From contig JADGJL010000002.1 of assembly GCA_027600665.1 (NCBI GenBank), forward strand, positions 1 through 64,000: a DNA stretch of 64,000 nt, in the 5' to 3' direction. Shown piece by piece: positions 36,047 to 45,937 of this stretch; positions within the stretch are counted from its first letter, which is position 1, and every line of letters starts with the position of its first letter. Position numbers and translations under genes: made by a program. The stretch comes from Irineochytrium annulatum. Taxonomy: Eukaryota > Chytridiomycota > Chytridiomycetes > Chytridiales > Chytridiaceae. The notes under the pieces are model-generated. The model saw nothing but the letters and a program-made list of their open reading frames with translations, was not told where the DNA came from and did not search any database.

Positions 36047-37552
36047 ATGTCAGATCCAAAAACATTGACCATTGTATATACAAATGATTTCCACGCTCAA
36101 GATAAACCAGTCCGTGCGACTTGGATAGAAGGCAGCCCAATGATGGGCGGAGCGGCTTATATGGCTACTTATATCAGTAAAGTTCGCAATACAGAGCCTA
36201 ATGTACTTGTACTGGATGCAGGGGATATTATTACTGGGCCGCCGATCAGCTTTTTGACCAATGGTGAAGCGCCGGTCGATCTATATAACACAATTGGATT
36301 CGATGCTTCATGTGTTGGAAACCATGAATTTGACCACGGTGTTCCTAATGCGAGAAAGTTGATCGCACAAGCTCAATTCCCTTTTTTGTCGGGAAGCATC
36401 TTTTATAAGGGGACGAATATCTTATTTGCCAAGCCTTATGAAATTATTGAAAAAGATGGTTTGAAAATTGGGATCATCGGTATACATGGAAAAAAAGCAG
36501 GTTATGAGACTATTCAAGTGGATCTTGTTAAAGAGCTTGAATTCCGTGAACAGGAGTCCTTGCTTCAGGAATATGTAAACCTTTTGCGTCCACATGTGGA
36601 TTTAGTTATTGTGCTTGCTCATGAGGGTGTGCCTGCGGAGCAATCCACGACAGACCGCGATGTGAATGTTGAAGAGGATTTCGAAGAAGATGTACGCATG
36701 TGCAACAATGTCAAAGGGATCGATCTTATGATAACAGGTCATGCACACAAATCTATCGTCAAACCATATGTTGCTTCAGAGACAGGTACGCTCCTTTGTT
36801 CCACACGTGGTTTAGGAACTTTTGTAGGCTATCTGAAATTACAGGTGGATCAGGCAGAGAAGAAAATTATTTCGTATGAAGGACACCTGGAACCCATCTA
36901 TACAGATCAAATTGAGCCTGATCCGATTGTTGCTGAACGAGTGGAGTATTGGGACAACCGCTTAAAAGAGCTGATTGATGAAAAAATCGGTTACGCCGAG
37001 CACAATTTGTCACGTAATTATTTTGGTGAATCATTGCTCGGTAATATTGTTACAGATGCTGTTCGCTTGCATACCGGGGCTGATGCGGCATTCACAGCTC
37101 CAGGAGGTTTGCGCGCGGATATCGACGAGGGTGAGATCACTGTTGGCCATGTCATTAATGCAGTACCGTTTAATAACAATATCCTTGTAATGGAAATGAC
37201 TGGATGCGAGCTTAAAAAAGTATTGGAACAGAGTGCAGCGATGACGGCCGGTGTATTGGAGCAATCTGGCGTTGAAATGATAGTTGACCCTTCTGCCAAT
37301 AAAGGATGTCAGGTCATCGAAGCGACGATTAATGGCAAACCGCTTCAGGAAGATCATATTTACAAAATCGCCTCCGATGATTTTACCTGTAAGGGCGGAG
37401 ATGGTTTCACGGCTTTTCTCAAGGGGAGCAACGTACGTGACACATCCCTGATCATGCGTGATATCGTAATTAATTACATTCGCAAAGAAGCTCATATCAA
37501 TAATGTGATTGAAGAACGGGTCAAATTTAATGAATCGGTATCATCCTCTTAA
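36047..37552 (+). CDS. Bifunctional metallophosphatase/5'-nucleotidase
   Basis: A 501-residue protein with an N-terminal calcineurin-like metallophosphatase domain (TNDFHAQ, DAGDIITGPP, GNHEFDHG, late GHAHK) and a C-terminal 5'-nucleotidase domain (GNIVTDAVRLHTGADAAF, ending near YKIASDDFTCKGGDGF). It removes phosphate from nucleotides to give nucleosides. Many relatives are secreted, but no signal peptide is seen, so this one is probably cytoplasmic. GGAGG precedes ATG 36047. In the operon it would feed nucleosides to the phosphorylase. Confidence 0.9.
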   Translation: MSDPKTLTIVYTNDFHAQDKPVRATWIEGSPMMGGAAYMATYISKVRNTEPNVLVLDAGDIITGPPISFLTNGEAPVDLYNTIGFDASCVGNHEFDHGVPNARKLIAQAQFPFLSGSIFYKGTNILFAKPYEIIEKDGLKIGIIGIHGKKAGYETIQVDLVKELEFREQESLLQEYVNLLRPHVDLVIVLAHEGVPAEQSTTDRDVNVEEDFEEDVRMCNNVKGIDLMITGHAHKSIVKPYVASETGTLLCSTRGLGTFVGYLKLQVDQAEKKIISYEGHLEPIYTDQIEPDPIVAERVEYWDNRLKELIDEKIGYAEHNLSRNYFGESLLGNIVTDAVRLHTGADAAFTAPGGLRADIDEGEITVGHVINAVPFNNNILVMEMTGCELKKVLEQSAAMTAGVLEQSGVEMIVDPSANKGCQVIEATINGKPLQEDHIYKIASDDFTCKGGDGFTAFLKGSNVRDTSLIMRDIVINYIRKEAHINNVIEERVKFNESVSSS

Positions 37553-37584
37553 TAATGAGGGTAACGGAAAGAAGGTAATTTCAA

Positions 37585-38871
37585 GTGATTGAGAACCATA
37601 CACGGTCTTCAGAAAAGGTAAAATTGCTTAAAAGGGAATTTCTTGCTGGGGCAGTATCGTTTTTCACCATTGTATACATCATTGCTGTCAATGCATCCAT
37701 CTTGCAGGACGCTGGAATTCCAATGGAGGCGGGAGTAATTGCCACTGTTCTGACTTCATTTTTTGGCTGCCTGATCATGGGATTATGGGCAAAAACTCCG
37801 ATTATTCTTGTGCCGGGTATGGGGATCAATGCTCTGTTTACGTATACCATTGTTCAGACGATGGGACTTCCATGGCAAGAGGCACTTGGTGCCGTCTTTA
37901 TCTCGGGTTTGTTGTTTGTGCTCGTTGCATTTACGCCGGTTGCAAGATGGCTTTCCGTATCCATACCTGATGCATTGAAGGAGGCTACAACGATAGGGAT
38001 CGGGCTCTTTCTGACCTTTATCGGATTGCAGAAAGGCGGCATCGTTGTAGCCAGTCCAACCACATTTGTGGCACTTGGCGATTTTAGCAAAGCACATGTA
38101 CTTATCACCTTAATGACACTGATTGTAGCGTTAGTTCTATTTATCAGGAAGGTACCCGGCAGTTTTCTGATTACAATAGTTGCAGGTACTGTGCTCGCCA
38201 TTATTTTTGGTCAGCTTGATCTAAACTTAAAAGAAAGCAGCTCATTTTCAATACAATCCTATCTGAATGTGATGGGGAGCATGTCATTTAGCCAGATCGG
38301 TTCCATAACATTCTGGGTGGCTACATTTACGCTAACCTTAGTTATCGTATTTGAGAATATCGGTTTGGTGCATGGACATCTGAACATGATCGAAAAACCT
38401 GAAAAGTTTGAACGCTCTTTGCAGGCAAATGCCATCTCAGCTGTTTTAGCCGGATTTTTTGGGACCAGCCCTACGGTATCTACGGTGGAAAGCGCAGCTG
38501 GTATTACAGCTGGAGGCAGAAGAGGTCTGACGTCTATTGTTACTGGAGTATTTTTTTTAGCATCCCTGTTTTTCATACCAGTGATCAAGCTTATTCCAGA
38601 TAGTTCCATCTCTCCAATCTTAATCATTGTTGGAGGGTTAATGATCTCCAATGTTCAACGTATTAACTTCAAGGATTTTGCTGAAGGGTTTCCCTCTTTC
38701 CTGATCATTGTGTTAATTCCGCTGACTTATAGCATAGTAGACGGTATGGCGCTAGGCTTTATTATTTACACTCTTCTTAATCTAGCTGCAGGTAACGGAA
38801 AGAAAATTCCGCTCGCACTTTATCTCATAACAGCGTTATTTTTGGGCAATTTCGCCGCGCAATGGATTTGA
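37585..38871 (+). CDS. AzgA-type NCS2 purine permease
   Basis: A 428-residue permease with 12-14 membrane segments. Family marks are REFLAGAVSFFTIVYIIAVN, PGMGINALFTYTIV, and FFGTSPTVSTVESAAGI in the middle. Members import or exchange adenine, hypoxanthine or guanine with protons (PbuG/PbuO type). GTG 37585 follows AAGAAGG. Placed after PNP, it can handle the free purine bases made by phosphorolysis. The next gene, a ChrA half, begins 18 bases later. Confidence 0.92.
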   Translation: MIENHTRSSEKVKLLKREFLAGAVSFFTIVYIIAVNASILQDAGIPMEAGVIATVLTSFFGCLIMGLWAKTPIILVPGMGINALFTYTIVQTMGLPWQEALGAVFISGLLFVLVAFTPVARWLSVSIPDALKEATTIGIGLFLTFIGLQKGGIVVASPTTFVALGDFSKAHVLITLMTLIVALVLFIRKVPGSFLITIVAGTVLAIIFGQLDLNLKESSSFSIQSYLNVMGSMSFSQIGSITFWVATFTLTLVIVFENIGLVHGHLNMIEKPEKFERSLQANAISAVLAGFFGTSPTVSTVESAAGITAGGRRGLTSIVTGVFFLASLFFIPVIKLIPDSSISPILIIVGGLMISNVQRINFKDFAEGFPSFLIIVLIPLTYSIVDGMALGFIIYTLLNLAAGNGKKIPLALYLITALFLGNFAAQWI

Positions 38872-38889
38872 TGACTGGAGATGGTGTGA

Positions 38890-39525
38890 ATGAATCTGTA
38901 TCCTAAAATAAATCTTCAAAAATTAGCTCAAATATTTATAGTTTTCTTTAAATTAGGCCCCTCCACCTTTGGAGGGGGATATGCAATGATTTCTGCAATT
39001 GAACGTGAGATTGTTGACAAAAAGAATTGGTTAACTCCCTCTGAGATGAGTGATATGGTTTCTATTGCCGGTTCTGCACCAGGGGGAGTAGCTGTAAACT
39101 CGGCTGCATTTGTTGGATACAGGCTGGCAGGAGTTCTAGGGGCAGTAACAGCTGTATTTGCGATAACCCTGCCTACTTTTTTTATTGTATTTGTTTTAAG
39201 TATTTTTGGAATGATCTTTAAAGATGTTCCCAAGGTAGAAGCTGCCCTTAAAGGAGTCCATGCCGCAGTTGTGGCTTTAATCATAGTGGCCGCTTTTAAA
39301 ATGGGAAGATCCTCGATTATGGATACAGCTACATTGATTATTGCAGGGAGCTGTGTTGCCCTACTTTTATTTACAGAGATTCATTCACTCGTTCTGATTC
39401 TCGCTGGTCCGCTTGCAGGTATCCTTATAATTAAAATCAAACGGGCAATTGGCATTGCTGCACCTACAGAAAAGGAGAGGCAGATCGATAAACCGGATCT
39501 GAACTATCCCGAATATTACATTTAA
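38890..39525 (+). CDS. ChrA-type chromate transporter, first half-size subunit
   Basis: A 211-residue membrane protein with one CHR domain: FKLGPSTFGGGYAMISAIEREIV, then PGGVAVNSAAFVGYRLAG. Short-chain CHR proteins work as pairs of opposite topology. Its partner follows after 15 bases. Known family members extrude chromate with sulfate competition. The position at the end of a purine operon is unusual and suggests either read-through or a different anion substrate. Confidence 0.88.
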   Translation: MNLYPKINLQKLAQIFIVFFKLGPSTFGGGYAMISAIEREIVDKKNWLTPSEMSDMVSIAGSAPGGVAVNSAAFVGYRLAGVLGAVTAVFAITLPTFFIVFVLSIFGMIFKDVPKVEAALKGVHAAVVALIIVAAFKMGRSSIMDTATLIIAGSCVALLLFTEIHSLVLILAGPLAGILIIKIKRAIGIAAPTEKERQIDKPDLNYPEYYI

Positions 39526-39540
39526 AAGGTGATGATCGCA

Positions 39541-40074
39541 TTGCTATGGGAGTTGTTTTTTGTATTTTTAAAAATAGGAGCGTTTTCGTTTGGTGGAGGA
39601 TATGCGGTCATGACGCTCATCGAGCGGGAGGTAACAGCGCGCGGGTGGATACAGCCTGAAGATTTTCAGCAAATTGTTGCCCTCGCAGGAATGGCTCCGG
39701 GCTCCATCGCTACGAATATAGCGACCTTAATCGGATATCATCAATCAGGAATTCTCGGAGCAATGATATCGACAGCTGGCATTGTTCTTCCTTCTCTTCT
39801 GATTGTTATTATATGTTCTGCATTATTTTTAAGGTTGCAGAATAATCCATGGTTACGATCTTCTTTCTACGGGCTTCGTCCTATAGTTACAGGACTTATC
39901 ATTTATGCTGCCGTGCATTTTGGAATGGGCAAAGAAAAAGCAGTAATATTCAGCTGGTCTGCCTTTGGGATGCTTATATTATGTGTAGGTAGCCTGATTG
40001 CAGTCACTAAATATAAAATTCATCCATTTGCTGTTATTTTAATTGCGGCAGCTGGGGGGATTATACTTTTTTGA
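39541..40074 (+). CDS. ChrA-type chromate transporter, second half-size subunit
   Basis: A protein of about 177 residues with the second CHR domain (KIGAFSFGGGYAVMTLIEREV, PGSIATNIATLIGY). TTG 39541 is chosen because AAAAGGTGAT ends eight bases before it; ATG 39532, four codons earlier, sits too close to that site but cannot be excluded. It pairs with the preceding gene. A strong terminator 80 bases later closes the operon. Confidence 0.85.
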   Translation: MLWELFFVFLKIGAFSFGGGYAVMTLIEREVTARGWIQPEDFQQIVALAGMAPGSIATNIATLIGYHQSGILGAMISTAGIVLPSLLIVIICSALFLRLQNNPWLRSSFYGLRPIVTGLIIYAAVHFGMGKEKAVIFSWSAFGMLILCVGSLIAVTKYKIHPFAVILIAAAGGIILF

Positions 40075-40154
40075 GTTCATAGAATCCATCATTTTCAAAG
40101 AGGTAAGCCGTTGGTCTTTATCAGTATTACATTCTCAGTTATTGGATTGTTAGG

Positions 40155-40190
40155 AAAAAAGCCACCAAGATGCACTAGGTGGCTTTTTTT
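40155..40190 (+). terminator. Terminator closing the nucleoside/ChrA operon
   Basis: AAAAAAGCCACC pairs with GGTGGCTTTTTT (12 bp, with long T-run). Confidence 0.85.
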
Positions 40191-40409
40191 GTAAAACGAA
40201 AAGACAGCATTAAATCTAAGATCTACTTAACGATATATTATTTTAATCTGTAATTAATTCCGATCTACAGGCACATACAAAAGGAATTCGGCTATGATAA
40301 TAATCTTGAAATATTGAAAATACTGTTTAATTCTGACTATTTAAATAATAGATTAATGTGTATTAACGTATAAATAATATCGTTCTTAAATAAGACTGGG
40401 AGAAGTAGA
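40191..40409. other. AT-rich region before the GGDEF gene
   Basis: There is no gene or repeat. A GACTGGGAGAAG ribosome site stands before ATG 40410. I could not choose a single promoter. Confidence 0.3.
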
Positions 40410-42010
40410 ATGACTAATCAGAACAAACAAAACAGGTTGCGTTCAAAAATAAATCATTTTAAACAAATTAGCCTTACTACATTACTTAGTGGACTCGTTA
40501 TCCTATCAACACTGATGACCTTGACAATTATGGTTCTCTCCTCCTACACATCGCAGAAAGAGTCCCTTATCAATAATGTTCTCGCGTTGAACTTTGAAAG
40601 CGCGGTGCAGATGAGTCAAACCATGGATTTGCTATTTCATTCGATGCAAGGAAGTTTGAAGTATGGTGCCACTTACCTTCAAGATACAGATTTTAGTGAC
40701 AAAATGAACCTGAATAAAACACTCAGTTTGATTCAGAATAGCAGTGATTATTTTAATAGCATGGCATTAACTGATGGGACGGGACTTTTATTATCCATGT
40801 CTCCATATTCTCTTGTCAGTGAGGGTAAACATGTTCGTTCCGAGTCAGCCAAAGCTGCAATTCGAGCCAGAACCTCCTACATATCCGAAGCTTACATCAC
40901 TCCCTATACAAAAAATAATATCATTATTCTAAGTGAACCAATCTTTGATACGAACGGGAAGTATAAAGGTATACTAAGTGGAAGCATTCTCTTACAACAA
41001 AAAAACATATTGAACCTATCATTTGGGAACCAATTAAAAACCAGTGATGGATCTTATTTTTTTATTGTTGATCATAAGGGAACATTGCTTTTCCACCCAG
41101 ATATCAAGCGGGTCGGGGAAGATATCAGCAAAAACAAAGTGGTTCAGAAGTTAATCAAAGATCAAACGGGCAAGAGAGGTATGTTAATCTGTCAGGTGTT
41201 GATTCCCTTGCTGGATATTACAGTGTTCCAGCGAACGATTGGGGCATCGTGATTGTTACCCCGACCCAAACCGTATTTAATCAGCTAAACCATCAGACTC
41301 AGATGCTGTTGCTGTACACTTTGGGACCATTCATACTATTAATCCTGATTGTTTTAAGAGTCGCAAGGAAACTAGCTCAATCTTTTGTCTTTCTAGCCAA
41401 TCTCATAAATCAAGTTGCGGTTGGACAAACGCGACTACCTCTTGTTAAACCACATTGGAACAGAGAAGTAAACCTACTTACTCGTGAAATTCTTGAATCA
41501 ATGGAAATTCTGGGGTATAAAACAAATCGGCTGGTCATTGATGCGAGAACGGATGCATTAACTGGCCTAAATAATCGTAGAGCATTCGAGGAAATCAATC
41601 AGCAATGGATACAGGATGAAATTTCCTTTGCTATTATTGTCCTAGATATCGATCATTTTAAAATAATTAACGATACTTTTGGTCATTCCGTTGGAGACGA
41701 GGTCCTAAAAAAGATAGCCCAGTTAGTTCAGGCATCTGTCAGACCAGAAGATGTCTGCTCCCGCTTTGGTGGTGAAGAGTTTGTTGTATTGCTGCATGAT
41801 AGCAATTCGGTGATGGCATATCTAATCGCAGAATCCATTCGCATATCGGTAAAAGAAAGTGATATGGTTACTAATCATGTAGTTACACTATCCGCAGGAA
41901 TTGCCGAGTTTCCTCTTCACTCGTTGTCAGCTACTAAAATTTTTCAATTAGCAGATAAAGCAATGTACCGAGCGAAGCAGGAAGGACGTAATCGAACCAT
42001 CATAGCTTAA
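40410..42010 (+). pseudogene. Membrane diguanylate cyclase (dCACHE-GGDEF), frameshifted near 41180
   Basis: The first part has a membrane helix (residues ~22-45) and a CACHE sensor domain, then loses frame near AGAGGT at 41175-41180 and stops at 41252. The next frame continues the end of the sensor (YVNLSGVDSLAGYYSVPAND and WGIVIVT), a second helix, a HAMP-like linker and a GGDEF domain with DARTDALTGLNNRRAF, the catalytic GGEEF and the inhibitory RxxD (RPED) five residues before it. One missing base explains the break. The cyclase half could in theory start alone at GTG 41249. It would make cyclic di-GMP in response to an external ligand if intact. Confidence 0.75.
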
Positions 42011-42058
42011 TAGGTTTATTTTTAAAGAAAAAATCAATATCTCTTATCTCGCACGAAA

Positions 42059-42098
42059 GAAACCCTACAGCCTGTTTTCAACAGGGCGCAGGGTTTCT
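42059..42098 (+). terminator. Terminator after the GGDEF gene
   Basis: Outer stem AGAAACCCT/AGGGTTTCT (9 bp) and inner CCTGTT/AACAGG form a two-part hairpin with TATTCT after it. Confidence 0.65.
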
Positions 42099-42202
42099 AT
42101 TCTAATTAGAATCTGATTGGTGAAATGCAGTCTGAAATTGATCCGAATACGATTTGAGGTTGTTAGCAAAGAGAGTTAGCTGTCCAGGTTTGGTCAAGAA
42201 CA

Positions 42203-42769
42203 TTAGGCCAATTGTTTGTTCAACCACTCCGATCGCAGCATTGCATACTGAAACTCATCTATCCAGAAGCCTTTGGAATTGTAATTTTCGAGCAGGTGTC
42301 CTTCACGTCTCATGCCCAATCGCTCTAACACTTGAATCGACTTGGTGTTCCTTACATCGGCGAAAGCGATCAGCTTATGTTTATTTAGAGCGCCAAATAC
42401 ATAGTCCATCAGGGCACAAAGTGCCTCATTCATGTATCCTTTGCCTTGAAATTCAGGTGCAAGAGTGAATCCGAGCTCGACAATCTGAGGTTCATCTGCA
42501 CGTGTATGAATGGCACAATCGCCGATTAATTGATCCGACTCCGTTAGAGCAATGGCGTATTGGAACCAGGTCCCGGGCTGGTTAGGGGAATGTACTATTT
42601 GTTTGTTAATAAATGCTTCAGCTTCTTGGAGCGTATAATTTTCCCAGGATTGAAAACGGGAAACATCTGGATTAGCCCGGTAGTGATAGAACGAATGTAC
42701 ATCCTGCAAAATGAAATTGCGAATAACAAGGCGCTCAGTCACGCAATATACTTCGTTTGATTTCTTCAT
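42203..42769 (-). CDS. GNAT acetyltransferase (RimJ/RimL-like)
   Basis: A 188-residue protein. It begins with CVTERLVIRNFILQD, typical of the RimJ/RimL branch. The acetyl-CoA loop reads FTLAPEFQGKGYMNEAL and the last strand NTKSIQVLERLGMRREGHL. It acetylates an amine on a small molecule or protein N-terminus; the target is unknown. It is a single gene, convergent with the diguanylate cyclase. Confidence 0.9.
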   Translation of the reverse strand: MKKSNEVYCVTERLVIRNFILQDVHSFYHYRANPDVSRFQSWENYTLQEAEAFINKQIVHSPNQPGTWFQYAIALTESDQLIGDCAIHTRADEPQIVELGFTLAPEFQGKGYMNEALCALMDYVFGALNKHKLIAFADVRNTKSIQVLERLGMRREGHLLENYNSKGFWIDEFQYAMLRSEWLNKQLA

Positions 42770-42896
42770 ATCATAAACCTCACTTTTTCTGTGTAATGTT
42801 CTCTTGCAGGTGCTGGTGGCTTCATTTCTCTGGTTTTGATTCTAACATAAATCGCCGTAGCCTATTATTTTTACAGGCTTACGGCGATTGTCCAAT

Positions 42897-44045
42897 CTAA
42901 ACTGCTTTTGCTTCAAGTGTTGACGTTAGCACCTGTGATTCTCTTCGCAGGAATAATCCTATACCTAATGAAGCCAAACCAATAATCAGTATACAGGCTC
43001 CTAGCTCTACACTATAAAAAGTCAACTCACCGTGTCTAAAGGCCATTCCACGAATCATACGATTGAGCCAATTCATAGGCAAACCCCATGCTGTAACCTG
43101 AAAAAATGTTGGAAATGCAAGCGGCGTCAGTTGAATACCTGTTACCAGAAATGATGGATATAGGATCAAGCTCATTCTGGCACCAACCCTGGACACGTTT
43201 TGAACAGAATAACCGAGTAACATCGCGAGCAAACATAATGCCATCGAATACAGCAATAAAGGAATGATAAAGACATACGGTGCCGCTTCAAATCGCATAT
43301 GTCCCACTTGTTTTAACATCCCATAACTGAGCAGGGAAGAGCAGGTGCTTAATATCACATAGGGCAAGACACGAATCCACAGCTGGAAGGGGGAACTCCC
43401 CTCAGATATAAGCTTACCCTCTTGCCGAAGACGGGGAGCGATCGCGCCAGCTGCACCCGTCGTGAGCATCAGTATAATGATATTTACAAATCCGATCACC
43501 ATGGTACCAATATAACTTGAATTGGGATTATATAACATGCGCTGCGCTTGAGACAGCGGGGATACCAGAGCTTTTGCTGATTCGATGTCCATGCCGGTTT
43601 GAGCAAGACGTGATACAGCAAGCGTCATATTTTCGGTTGTTATTATTTCTTGAATTGCAGGCCGAATACCACTCAGGCTAGAAGGCATGGTGTTGTCCAT
43701 CCATACCCCGATACTTGAGGGCAATCCCTGGTCTTTACGTTGCTCTATTCCTTCCGGCAAGAAAATGACTGCCACTGCCTTCTCGTTCGCCAGCAGCGTA
43801 TCCGGAGAGAGGCGATTGGCAAACACATTTGTGACTTTCATATATTGAGAAGCATTGATTTCTTCAATAAGTTGCCTTGAATATGAAGAGTGATCCTCAT
43901 CCACAACGACAACCGGTGTTTCGCTCAACTGATTGCGGGAGAACATAAGCCCGAAAAATACAGCGGCAATTAGAGGGGCAGCAAAAATAATAATGATCCA
44001 CTTACTCCCGCGTATGTGCTTCCATTCATCAGCCAGTGATTTCAT
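42897..44045 (-). CDS. ABC-2 type permease (YhgE/DrrB-like fusion of soluble domain and helices)
   Basis: A 382-residue membrane protein with an N-terminal helix (WIIIIFAAPLIAAVFFGLMFS), an extracytoplasmic domain of about 150 residues and five C-terminal helices, as in ABC2_membrane_3 proteins. ATG 44045 follows GGAGGTG; a TTG one codon earlier is possible. It overlaps the preceding HlyD-like gene by 17 bases. No ATP-binding gene is adjacent, so it needs an ATPase from elsewhere or works otherwise. A role in drug or lipid export is inferred from the family. Confidence 0.85.
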   Translation of the reverse strand: MKSLADEWKHIRGSKWIIIIFAAPLIAAVFFGLMFSRNQLSETPVVVVDEDHSSYSRQLIEEINASQYMKVTNVFANRLSPDTLLANEKAVAVIFLPEGIEQRKDQGLPSSIGVWMDNTMPSSLSGIRPAIQEIITTENMTLAVSRLAQTGMDIESAKALVSPLSQAQRMLYNPNSSYIGTMVIGFVNIIILMLTTGAAGAIAPRLRQEGKLISEGSSPFQLWIRVLPYVILSTCSSLLSYGMLKQVGHMRFEAAPYVFIIPLLLYSMALCLLAMLLGYSVQNVSRVGARMSLILYPSFLVTGIQLTPLAFPTFFQVTAWGLPMNWLNRMIRGMAFRHGELTFYSVELGACILIIGLASLGIGLFLRRESQVLTSTLEAKAV

Positions 44046-44451
44046 CAAGCTGCACCTCCGCAGTCATTCCCGGAAGCAAATCTGTACTTGTTGGAATAGA
44101 GATCCGGATCAGAAACATACTTAGATCTGCTTGGCCTTTTTCCCGCGTCATTCGCAGATTGGCGAATTGAGGAGAGGGGGCGATCGACGTAACCACACCT
44201 TCCTTTACAAGAAGATTCTCCAGATATGGAAAACGAACGTTTACCTTTTGATCTGCCTGAAGCTGGTTAATCTGTGATTCTGGAATATACAGATCAACAT
44301 AAAACCCTTCAGTGTTAGGTTCCGTATTCAATATTCCCTGCTTTTTACTTTCAGCCTGACTCACGGCGTCTGTCCCCTTCGCGATCAACAAACCGCCTGC
44401 CAAAATAATGATCAAAGTTATGATGATATATAATCTCCATTTAGTCTTCAA
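44029..44451 (-). CDS. Short HlyD-family adaptor protein
   Basis: A 140-residue membrane-anchored protein: N-terminal helix (LYIIITLIIILAGGLLIA), then a beta-barrel-like part (FYVDLYIPESQINQLQADQKVNVRFP...GMTAEVQL) that matches the late segment of HlyD/EmrA adaptors. The usual coiled-coil hairpin and lipoyl parts (about 200 residues) are absent, either by natural shortening or an internal deletion. TTG 44451 follows AGGGAGAG. It is translationally coupled to the ABC-2 permease. Confidence 0.75.
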   Translation of the reverse strand: MKTKWRLYIIITLIIILAGGLLIAKGTDAVSQAESKKQGILNTEPNTEGFYVDLYIPESQINQLQADQKVNVRFPYLENLLVKEGVVTSIAPSPQFANLRMTREKGQADLSMFLIRISIPTSTDLLPGMTAEVQLDEITG

Positions 44452-44535
44452 GATAATCTCTCCCTATCTAATTACTCTCTTTATGATATGAATTCGTTCA
44501 CATACAACTTTCCAACCGTAATCAAACGACTCCGG

Positions 44536-45921
44536 TTACCTTCTTTCCATTCTCTGATGGGCCTGTTCTGCGGCCTCCATGATGATTTCGCCTAGCGTTG
44601 GATGCGGATGAATGGTCATGGTTATATCTTCTACCGTTGCTCCCATCTCAATTGCAAGGGAAAGCTCAGATATAAGAGTAGATGCTTCAGCCCCGACAAT
44701 CTGTGCACCCAATACAAGGCCAGACTCAGCGTGAGCAACGATTTTGACATATCCTTCGGTTTCCTTCAGAGCCAGTGCACGGCCATTAATGGAGAAAACA
44801 GATTTGCCAACGACAACAGGAATTGATTTTTGCTTACATGCCGCTTCGCTAAGACCAACGCTCGTAATCTCCGGGTGAGAGAACACAACGAGCGGAATAG
44901 CTTTGTAGTCGATGACAGAGGGTTTACCCACGATAGCTTCTGCTGCAATTTTTGCTTCATAGGAAGCTTTATGAGCCAAAGCAGGGCCTTCAACAATATC
45001 TCCAATGGCATAGATATGCGGGATGGATGTTCTGCACTGCTTGTCAATCTCGATCAAGCCTTGTGGAGTAGGGGACAGACCTATATGTTCGAGACCCAAG
45101 GTTCCATCTGTGTTCGGTTTCCTGCCCACCGTAATTAATGCATAGTCAGCTTGAACAACATGGTGTTCATTCTGACGCATATAGTGGAGATCGATGTGAC
45201 TCGTATATTGGTCTGCCCCTGTAACCTTAGCTTCGGTTAAGATGGTTATCCCGTCCTTTTTCAGTTGACGAACGACAGGTGCAACAAGCTCTGCTTCGAA
45301 TCCCGGCAAAATCTGTTCACCGCCCTCGAGCATCGTAACTTCAGTTCCAAATCTCGCAAACATCTGACCCAGTTCCACGCCAATATAACCGCCGCCAACC
45401 ACAACGAGACGCTCCGGTATGTGCGGCAGCGATAGCGCCTCAGTGGAAGAGAGAATCCGTCCGCCGTAAGGAAGAGAGTTTATTTCAATCGGACGGGAAC
45501 CGGTTGCCAGGATGAGATGCTTAAAGCTTATTCGACGCGCACCCTGTTCAGCGTGATATATTTCAGCGATATTCGCATCAGTTAATCTAGCTTCTCCTTC
45601 GATAACAGTCACACCCGCCGTTTTGAGTAAAAACCGAACCCCTCCAGACTGCTTATCCACCACAGCTTGCTTGAACACCTGAGCCTCCTGATAAGAAGAA
45701 GCTCCGTCAACAGCTCCCCATTGTCTGCGCATATGAAGACGCTCCGCTTCAGCAATGAGCGCTTTGGAAGGAATACAGCCTACATGCGTACAGACACCTC
45801 CGATCTGTTGGCGCTCTACAATGGCTGTTTTCATGCCTAGTTGTGACGAACGTAAAGCAGCCACATAACCGCCAGGCCCTGATCCAATGACCAGCGTATC
45901 TACGACTTCTAATAAATTCAT
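44536..45921 (-). CDS. lpdA: Dihydrolipoyl dehydrogenase (E3), stand-alone
   Basis: A 461-residue flavoenzyme that reoxidises dihydrolipoamide with NAD. It shows the FAD loop GSGPGGYVAALRSSQLG, the redox disulfide GGVCTHVGCIPSK, the NAD loop VVGGGYIGVELGQMFARFG, a second FAD contact YAIGDIVEGPALAHKA and the C-terminal active-site HPHPTLGE. ATG 45921 follows GGAGG; an upstream in-frame ATG lies inside the promoter/operator. No E1/E2 genes are near. A TetR gene is divergent with shared operator motifs, which suggests inducible expression. Mercuric-reductase-like relatives lack the His-Pro-Thr-Leu-Gly-Glu end seen here. Confidence 0.93.
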   Translation of the reverse strand: MNLLEVVDTLVIGSGPGGYVAALRSSQLGMKTAIVERQQIGGVCTHVGCIPSKALIAEAERLHMRRQWGAVDGASSYQEAQVFKQAVVDKQSGGVRFLLKTAGVTVIEGEARLTDANIAEIYHAEQGARRISFKHLILATGSRPIEINSLPYGGRILSSTEALSLPHIPERLVVVGGGYIGVELGQMFARFGTEVTMLEGGEQILPGFEAELVAPVVRQLKKDGITILTEAKVTGADQYTSHIDLHYMRQNEHHVVQADYALITVGRKPNTDGTLGLEHIGLSPTPQGLIEIDKQCRTSIPHIYAIGDIVEGPALAHKASYEAKIAAEAIVGKPSVIDYKAIPLVVFSHPEITSVGLSEAACKQKSIPVVVGKSVFSINGRALALKETEGYVKIVAHAESGLVLGAQIVGAEASTLISELSLAIEMGATVEDITMTIHPHPTLGEIIMEAAEQAHQRMERR

Positions 45922-45937
45922 GATTCGTACCTCCAAA

